DNA of 64,000 nt, from positions 41,982 through 105,981 of the forward strand of contig NZ_FPAQ01000007.1 of the NCBI RefSeq assembly GCF_900116405.1, in the 5' to 3' direction. Positions 59,167 to 64,000 of this stretch are shown piece after piece. The notes beneath the pieces are model-generated. The model was not told the origin of the DNA. It was given only the letters and a program-made list of their open reading frames with translations, and did no database searches. Position 1 is the first letter of the stretch, and every line of letters starts with the position of its first letter. The position numbers were made by a program, and so were the translations under genes. This DNA comes from Halomonas saccharevitans. GTDB lineage: Bacteria > Pseudomonadota > Gammaproteobacteria > Pseudomonadales > Halomonadaceae.

Positions 59167-59370
59167 ATGAAGGTTAGTATCAATAAATTAAGCGTTGACA
59201 TGGAAGTTAAGCAGCGCGGTGTTGAGTTTCGTGTTTACGATAATCAAGACAGTTTTCGTGGTGATATGTACGTGGTGAATACTGGTCTTATTTGGTGCAA
59301 AGGTAGAACAAAGAAGGAAAACGGCATCAAGGTGACCTGGGAAGAATTTATTGAGTTGATGGAGGAGTAA
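59167..59370 (+). CDS. Small AT-rich hypothetical protein
   Basis: 67 residues, not recognised. It is a beta-rich sequence (VKQRGVEFRVYDNQDSFRGDM, YVVNTGLIWCKGRTKKENG) ending in an acidic helix WEEFIELMEE. Base composition drops sharply relative to the repressor before it. The start follows GCAGGGAG. It may be cargo or a small regulator. Confidence 0.6.
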   Translation: MKVSINKLSVDMEVKQRGVEFRVYDNQDSFRGDMYVVNTGLIWCKGRTKKENGIKVTWEEFIELMEE

Positions 59371-59444
59371 CTGCTCCTAAATTAAGGCGGCAGAAGACCG
59401 TCACCAAAGCGCCCGGTAGGGCGCTATACGCAAGGAGAACAAGG

Positions 59445-59792
59445 ATGAAAGCGATCAAGGTGGCGGCTAACGCGGCGGTACTCGGTACATGTTTGGTATC
59501 GATATCGGTCGGTGCTCAGCAGGTTCCCCGCTTCAACGTCGAGGCCCATTGCGAGCAGGTGGCCAGCATCAGCGGCGACTCCAGCAACATGCTGTACAAC
59601 AGCTGCATCGACATAGAACAGACGGCCTACAGCGGGCTCAAGGGCCAGTGGTCGAGCCTGCCGGCCAATATCCAGAACCATTGTCGCGACGTGGCAAGCG
59701 TTACCGGACCGGGCAGCTACAGCCTGCTAGAAAGCTGTGTGGACATGGAAGTGTCCGCCGGCAACAACCGCAGCGAATTCAGCTTCGATTGA
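59445..59792 (+). CDS. Secreted small protein with duplicated cysteine motif
   Basis: 115 residues with a signal peptide (MKAIKVAANAAVLGTCLVSI, cleavage near VGA-QQ). The mature part holds two copies of a motif: HCEQVASISGDSSNMLYNSC-IDIE and HCRDVASVTGPGSYSLLESC-VDME. That is C-x3-A-x(n)-C-x3-E twice. Similar motifs occur in many small periplasmic proteins of unknown function. The start follows AAGGAG. The role in the element is unknown. Confidence 0.75.
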   Translation: MKAIKVAANAAVLGTCLVSISVGAQQVPRFNVEAHCEQVASISGDSSNMLYNSCIDIEQTAYSGLKGQWSSLPANIQNHCRDVASVTGPGSYSLLESCVDMEVSAGNNRSEFSFD

Positions 59793-59807
59793 GGGCTTAG
59801 TTAGGTC

Positions 59808-60635
59808 ATGAATAACTCATCTATTGAGCTCTTAGAGCCTGAGTCCGTAAGAAGCCTCCGTGGCAGAACTCCCGATGGTCGAATGGCTGAAACGTATGCC
59901 TGTGACATTTCATGGGAGAACGGCGTTCAGGGGCGAGGGTTTCTCAAGTGTTTTCCAGCTTCACGCAGCTTGGGTGTAGTCAATGAGCTGACTGGGTATC
60001 TCATTGCAAAGGCCTGCGATTTACCCGTGCCACAGCGGGCGGGTATTGTGCAATTGAATCAAGCCTTGGTTGATTCAATGGAGATTAAAAACTGTCCGGA
60101 GGGTGTGTATCGCTACGCGTTTGCAGTTAGCGAGTCCCCCGGGCGGTCTCCCAACTCTATTTACGCAGGTCTTCCCGAAGCATTGGCGGCTACCGCGACA
60201 CGTGAGATTCTTCAGGGATGGCGTGGTCTTTCCCCTTTGATGGCATTCGACGATTGGGCGGCAAACCAAGACAGAAACCTGGGGAATTTCTTGATCGATG
60301 AAAAAGGTGAAATATTCGTCATTGATCACAGCAATATGCCGGTCGACATCTGCTGGACTGCTGATGCGCTCGCGCCAGAGGGTCGTTTTCGGAATATCTT
60401 GATTGAGATTATGACGTTAGGCGGCAATGTTCCCATTGAAGAAGGATTTGTAGTCAGAGCTGCAGAGCGCCACCCAGACGTCTATAATTCCATAAAGGAT
60501 GAGCTGAGGGATTGGTGGCAAGCATTCCTTGGAAATGACCCATCGCGTAGGGCAGCGATTGAATCGTTCTTCCACAACCGGGCCGAAAACGGTTCTGATC
60601 GGCTAAGCCAAAAACTTTCGACTATGCCGGTGTGA
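59808..60635 (+). CDS. HipA-like kinase
   Basis: A 275-residue HipA/PI3K-like kinase domain without the usual N-terminal HipA extension. The candidate ATP lysine is Lys47 in RGFLKCFP, the catalytic loop is DDWAANQDRNLGNFLID (Asp155, Asn160), and the metal-binding Asp173 is in FVIDHSNM. No HipB-type antitoxin gene is adjacent. Instead, the following gene overlaps its end by four bases. Composition is AT-rich relative to the core genome, indicating recent acquisition. Confidence 0.85.
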   Translation: MNNSSIELLEPESVRSLRGRTPDGRMAETYACDISWENGVQGRGFLKCFPASRSLGVVNELTGYLIAKACDLPVPQRAGIVQLNQALVDSMEIKNCPEGVYRYAFAVSESPGRSPNSIYAGLPEALAATATREILQGWRGLSPLMAFDDWAANQDRNLGNFLIDEKGEIFVIDHSNMPVDICWTADALAPEGRFRNILIEIMTLGGNVPIEEGFVVRAAERHPDVYNSIKDELRDWWQAFLGNDPSRRAAIESFFHNRAENGSDRLSQKLSTMPV

Positions 60636-61501
60636 CTATGCTTAATATTGACGACATTTTCCGGGAGAAACAAAGTGCTGCCCCGTGCTTAGTCAAAGGG
60701 AAGTGGTACCGTGTTCAATGGACACCAGATCTTTCGGCTGGAGAAAGGCTGAATTTGGGTGTTGCTTTTCTGCCGCAACAAGGTACGCCGTACATTCAGA
60801 CAATTGACGATTTTGGTCGTCTTCGCTGTCTTTATGATGACAGGGCAGAGTTTCATGCGAAGCTCGCTTGTCGGGTGGCAGAGATGATGATCGAGTCTGA
60901 GCCGAACCCAGAAAACTGGACCTCCCCACAACTTAGTGTTGTTGAAGGGGGATTTGCCCAAGGTGAAAGTGCTGAGGAGATCGTCGAGCGAATGATGGGG
61001 GACCTTGTTCCTCTCAGCGCTCCACGTGGCTATCGTTCTACCAGGCACTCTCCGATTACAAAAAAACGTGCGTACAGAAGGATAAACGACTCATTGGCTT
61101 TCAGGTTAGGTAATGAGTATCGTCGACATGTCCCTGAAGACCCTAAGGTCAAAACAGAGTTAGGTATCAATCTATTTTTGCCTTTTCGAAGGGAGCGCGA
61201 TGGGCATGAAGCTGCCACAATTGTCTCAGCAGACTTCACTAAGCCTGAAAAAATTCAGGGTGAGCTTTACCTAGGTCATAGAGATGTGTCCGTGGCTACT
61301 ACTGAAAAAGCCTTTCGGAATGGGACGATTTTCATTCTTCGTCCTGGTGGAAATATGAAAGATGCAGATTTGAGAGCAGCTGAAGAAGAGGTGAAGGATT
61401 TCTCTCTTTACTTAAAGAGTCTTCGTGTCCCTCATTTCCTAGGAAAAGATACGGATGAGTTGACCGATGCTATCAAAGAATGGTGCCTAGAAGTGGCTTA
61501 A
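60632..61501 (+). CDS. DUF3037-like protein coupled to the HipA-like kinase
   Basis: 289 residues. The segment WYRVQWTPDLSAGERLNLGV (about residues 25-44) matches the DUF3037 pattern of a Y-x-V-x-x-x-P-D-x(n)-G-E-R-x-N-x-G-V start. The remaining 240 residues are not recognised. The start overlaps the kinase stop (ATGA-type), so the two are translationally coupled. HipA-kinase/DUF3037 pairs are, as I recall, seen in many bacteria with no established role. Confidence 0.7.
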   Translation: MTMLNIDDIFREKQSAAPCLVKGKWYRVQWTPDLSAGERLNLGVAFLPQQGTPYIQTIDDFGRLRCLYDDRAEFHAKLACRVAEMMIESEPNPENWTSPQLSVVEGGFAQGESAEEIVERMMGDLVPLSAPRGYRSTRHSPITKKRAYRRINDSLAFRLGNEYRRHVPEDPKVKTELGINLFLPFRRERDGHEAATIVSADFTKPEKIQGELYLGHRDVSVATTEKAFRNGTIFILRPGGNMKDADLRAAEEEVKDFSLYLKSLRVPHFLGKDTDELTDAIKEWCLEVA

Positions 61502-61502
61502 T

Positions 61503-61540
61503 AAGCCCGACAGTTGAGTCCCGCAGATGTGGGGCTTTTC
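61503..61540 (+). terminator. Possible terminator after the kinase/DUF3037-like pair
   Basis: AAGCCC (61503-61508) pairs with GGGCTT (61532-61537), with a minor inner hairpin, followed by TTC TTATTC. It is weak but well placed directly after the stop. Confidence 0.4.
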
Positions 61541-61643
61541 TTATTCTAGGCATAGTGATCACTCTTTCTTTCAGGCTATGAGGGTAGGGTGAGTGGTGTA
61601 GAACATTCGTCACATCTGACGTCATACACCTGTGACGATGTTA

Positions 61644-62921
61644 TCAGGTCCGCACTTTCGGCAGCTCGATCCACTGCGTCGTCCATCGCGGCGTGCGGTG
61701 TGCGCAGCGTAGGTGCCAGGCGGCGTTCTGGCGCGGCACGCCCAGGCGCACCGTTCCCTTGCCCATCTTCCCGTTGAGTTCGTCCAGGGCGGCCATCAGC
61801 TTGTGGTCGCGCTCGCGCTGTGCTTCTCGCTCGGGCGTGTCGAGCAGCGAGAGCTGCTCGCGGTTGGCGTCTACCAGGTCGAGCAGCATCACGCCGCCTT
61901 TCATGAAGCGATACCCACGGCGATAGATCGCCTGGAGCCCCTGCTGGGCGGCGGCCAGGATCAGGCGGCTGTCGTCGGTGGGCTTGGGCAGTTCGACGAC
62001 GACGCTGGGTGAGTACTGGGGCAGGTCAGACCGGTGGCGGTTGGTCTTGAGGAAGACGAGCACTGCGCGGGCGTGGCTGTCCTGCTGGCGGAGCTTCTCG
62101 GCGCTGCGCTGGGCGTGCTGGCGGATGGCGTCCTGCAGGTCGCCCAGTTCGCCGGTCAGCCGGCCGAAGGAGCGCGAGGTCATGATGCGCTGGCGGGGCT
62201 CGCTGGCGTCGTTGAGCTCGATGCAGGGCGTGCCCTGGAGCTCGCGCACGGTGCGCTCGAGGGTGACAGAGAAGCGCCGGCGGATGGCCTTGGGGTCGGC
62301 CTGGCGGAGATCCCAGGCGGTCTCGATGCCCTGTATGGCCAGCCGCTCGACCAGCCGGCGGCCGACGCCCCAGACGTCGCCTAGGGTGGTGCGCTCGAGC
62401 CGGCGGCGGGTGTCGTCGCCGTCGGCGTTCATCACGCATACGCCCTGGAATTCGGGCAGCTTCTTGGCGGCTCGGTTGGCCAGCTTGGCCAGGGTGCGGG
62501 TGGGCGCGACGCCCACGCAGACGGGGATGCCGGTGAACTGGCGCACGTTGCGGTAGAGCGTGCGCGCGAGTGCCTGGGTGGCGGCGGCGTCGAAGCCTTC
62601 GAAGCTCACGAACATCTCGTCGATGGAGTAGGGCTCGACGCCCGCGGAGAACTCTTCGAGGACCTCGCGCACCCGGGCGCTCATGTCGCCGTAGAGCTCG
62701 TAGTTGGATGAGAGCAGGTGGATGCGGCCCTGGTTGACCCACTGCTGCAGCTCGAAGGCCGGGGTGCCCATCTCGACGCCCAGGGCCTTGAGTTCGTTGG
62801 AGCGAGCGATCACGCAGCCGTCGTTGTTGGACATCACGCCCACCGGCACGCCCTCGAGTCGCGGCTGGAAGACCCGTTCGCAGCTGACGTAGAAGTTGTT
62901 GCAGTCCACCAGCCCGATCAT
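61644..62921 (-). CDS. umuC: DNA polymerase V catalytic subunit UmuC
   Basis: A 425-residue Y-family polymerase. [18 protein letters not shown] holds the first catalytic Asp, [11 protein letters not shown] the Asp-Glu pair, and [18 protein letters not shown] and [14 protein letters not shown] are typical fingers/thumb and HhH segments. A UmuC C-terminal little-finger region with [18 protein letters not shown] is present. The start at 62921 overlaps the umuD stop by four bases. Confidence 0.95.
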   Translation of the reverse strand: MIGLVDCNNFYVSCERVFQPRLEGVPVGVMSNNDGCVIARSNELKALGVEMGTPAFELQQWVNQGRIHLLSSNYELYGDMSARVREVLEEFSAGVEPYSIDEMFVSFEGFDAAATQALARTLYRNVRQFTGIPVCVGVAPTRTLAKLANRAAKKLPEFQGVCVMNADGDDTRRRLERTTLGDVWGVGRRLVERLAIQGIETAWDLRQADPKAIRRRFSVTLERTVRELQGTPCIELNDASEPRQRIMTSRSFGRLTGELGDLQDAIRQHAQRSAEKLRQQDSHARAVLVFLKTNRHRSDLPQYSPSVVVELPKPTDDSRLILAAAQQGLQAIYRRGYRFMKGGVMLLDLVDANREQLSLLDTPEREAQRERDHKLMAALDELNGKMGKGTVRLGVPRQNAAWHLRCAHRTPRWTTQWIELPKVRT

Positions 62922-63358
62922 ACGGGGTACTCGTGGATGACCGAGCGCACTACGCCCCACACCTGGCAGTCGAGGTTGGCGACCGGGATCGGCGCGTACT
63001 GGCTGTTGCCGGAGCACAGGTAGGGCCGCTTCCCGATCATCTCGTAGCGCTTCACGATCACCTCGCCGTCGACCAGGGCGACGACGATGTGCCCGGGGCG
63101 GGCGTCGATCGAGCGGTCCACCACCAGGGTGTCGCCGTCATGGATGCCGAAATCGACCATGCTGTCGCCGGTGACGGTCATGAAGAAGGTGGCGGCGGGG
63201 CGCTTCACCAGCCGCTCGTTGAGGTCGAGCGTGCGGCCGACGTAGTCCTCCGCAGGCGAGGGGAAGCCAGAGATGCCGGCGCGGATGGTGGCCAGCGGAT
63301 GGGGCAGGGCGCGGTACGGCGGTGCCGGGTGCGGATGATGGATCTCGGGATCGCGCAT
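62918..63358 (-). CDS. umuD: SOS mutagenesis protein UmuD
   Basis: 146 residues, S24 family. The Ala27-Gly28 cleavage site lies before [11 protein letters not shown], Ser66 is in [11 protein letters not shown] and Lys103 in [11 protein letters not shown]. RecA-stimulated self-cleavage yields UmuD', which activates UmuC. The start at 63358 gives the family length. I found no convincing LexA box (CTG-N10-CAG) in the 35 bp before the transposase remnant; the promoter may have been displaced. Confidence 0.93.
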   Translation of the reverse strand: MRDPEIHHPHPAPPYRALPHPLATIRAGISGFPSPAEDYVGRTLDLNERLVKRPAATFFMTVTGDSMVDFGIHDGDTLVVDRSIDARPGHIVVALVDGEVIVKRYEMIGKRPYLCSGNSQYAPIPVANLDCQVWGVVRSVIHEYPV

Positions 63359-63393
63359 GGCGGTGCCTCTTGTCAAAGACTGTTTGTTTATGG

Positions 63394-63662
63394 CTATGTT
63401 GGTATCTGTTGTTGGTCTGCGCCTATCGCCTTGCGAAACCACGCTTCCTCTGCTGGCTTCGCGATTTCAAACAACCGTCGCCATGCCAGGTAATTGGGTA
63501 AATACTCGGTCCCCACCCCATGAAAGCGCGTCATCCAGCCCTTCAATCGGCTCATATAGCTGTTTACGTTCTGAATGTGGTATTCCTTGCCAAGCACTCG
63601 CTGATTGTCGAGTGTGATCAGTCGATGATGAGCAATGCCATGGTCGGCAGAGAAGGTTTTAT
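63394..63662 (-). pseudogene. IS1595-family (ISXO2-like) transposase, C-terminal remnant
   Basis: About 90 residues of the C-terminal end of a DDE transposase: TFSADHGIAHHRLITLDNQ and then KEYHIQNVNSYMSRLKGWM followed by RFHGVGTEYLPNYLAWRR. The N-terminal zinc ribbon and most of the catalytic core are absent. The frame stops being transposase-like near 63662, where the IS1380-type sequence begins, so the newer element probably interrupted it. Confidence 0.8.
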
Positions 63663-64000
63663 CCCGGCTTATTCATGAGGGCGTCCTGAAAACGAAGATG
63701 GCGAGTGGTTTTCTCTTGTAGAATCAAGATGTTCCTGCCAGAACACGATTCAAGAGGACCACTCGCCATGGGTGAAACCCTAACGACCTGGTCGCCCTCG
63801 TGCAACGGCTCTGTCCGTGTCGAGCTGAGCGGCCACCGCACCACCAGCGACAGCGGCGCTCTCCTGCTGCGTGAAACCCTCGACAACAGTGGCGTGATCG
63901 AGGCGCTCGAAGACAATCTGGTCGATCGACGCCACCCGCTGCGTATCCGCCACTCGTTGGCCAGTCAGCTGCGCACCTTGGTCATGCAGCGGGCGATGGG
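63663..64000 (+). mobile_element. IS1380-family insertion sequence, left part (runs off the right edge)
   Basis: The left boundary is inferred at the junction with the older transposase remnant. About 105 bases of leader precede a transposase ATG at 63768. The exact terminal inverted repeat cannot be confirmed because the right end is outside the window. Confidence 0.7.
63768..64000 (+). CDS. IS1380-family transposase, N-terminal part (partial)
   Basis: 77 codons are present. VELSGHRTTSDSGALLLRET, then DNLVDRRHPLRIRHSLASQL and RTLVMQRAMG, match the N-terminus of IS1380-type DDE transposases, where T(G/S)D(A/S)GALLLRE is characteristic. It follows an AAGAGGA ribosome site. The catalytic residues lie beyond the window. 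Confidence 0.85.
   Translation, partial: MGETLTTWSPSCNGSVRVELSGHRTTSDSGALLLRETLDNSGVIEALEDNLVDRRHPLRIRHSLASQLRTLVMQRAM

Noticed and set aside
59808..60635. A classical HipBA toxin-antitoxin system
   Set aside because: No HipB-type HTH gene is adjacent. The phage repressor upstream has an S24 domain and belongs to the mobile element's control.
61589..61777. A small plus-strand gene between the DUF3037-like gene and umuC
   Set aside because: It overlaps the umuC 3' end, lacks a ribosome site and is serine/arginine low complexity.

Overview
The window is GC-rich chromosome from a gammaproteobacterium, most likely Halomonas or a close relative. This rests on protein similarity recalled from memory, on Pseudomonas/Halomonas-type gene order (idh/icd-clpS-clpA-infA-bpt-aat-ftsK-lolA-rarA; htpX-alaA-msrB) and on the E. 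coli-like block rluE-nudJ-mnmA-hflD-purB. No database search was possible.

Layout. 1-9464 (mostly minus strand): 5' end of isocitrate lyase, a GNAT acetyltransferase, the ribosomal oxygenase roxA, purB-hflD-mnmA-nudJ-rluE and a monomeric isocitrate dehydrogenase. 9641-24619: a second, dimeric isocitrate dehydrogenase; the N-degron genes clpS, clpA, bpt and aat around infA; ftsK, lolA, rarA, a hemerythrin-like protein, murI and trmA. 24809-41181: the large NAD-glutamate dehydrogenase, mgtE, pyrD, rmf, rlmKL, pdxB, htpX, alaA, a YlqF-type GTPase and msrB. 41317-42051: six alternating tRNA-Glu/tRNA-Gly genes under one strong promoter. 42236-46161: a thiamine-regulated locus in which two TPP riboswitches face each other. 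One heads an SDR + flavin monooxygenase operon, the other a sodium/solute symporter. 46621-50543: the ABC exporter yadGH, queF, a nitroreductase and a hotdog thioesterase.

50666-64000 is accessory. A tyrosine integrase sits just 3' of tRNA-Ser(GGA). It is followed by a minus-strand early-type operon (zinc-finger and ribbon-helix-helix regulators, an Ogr-like activator, a Toprim primase/helicase and several small unknown proteins) and a divergent CI/LexA-like repressor. Beyond the repressor lie AT-richer cargo genes, including a HipA-like kinase overlapping a DUF3037-like gene. Then come umuDC, an IS1595-family transposase remnant and an IS1380-family transposase running off the right edge. 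No capsid, tail or portal genes are visible, so this looks like a P4-like satellite or a mosaic integrative element. Its right attachment site is not in the window.

The most unusual signals are: (1) a four-copy dispersed intergenic element whose stems change sequence but keep pairing; (2) short 7-8 bp tandem arrays placed exactly at the stop codons of three genes; (3) the TPP-riboswitch SDR/monooxygenase operon opposite a TPP-riboswitch transporter; (4) the kinase/DUF3037-like cargo pair; and (5) a paralogous pair of small proteins of unknown function in the island.
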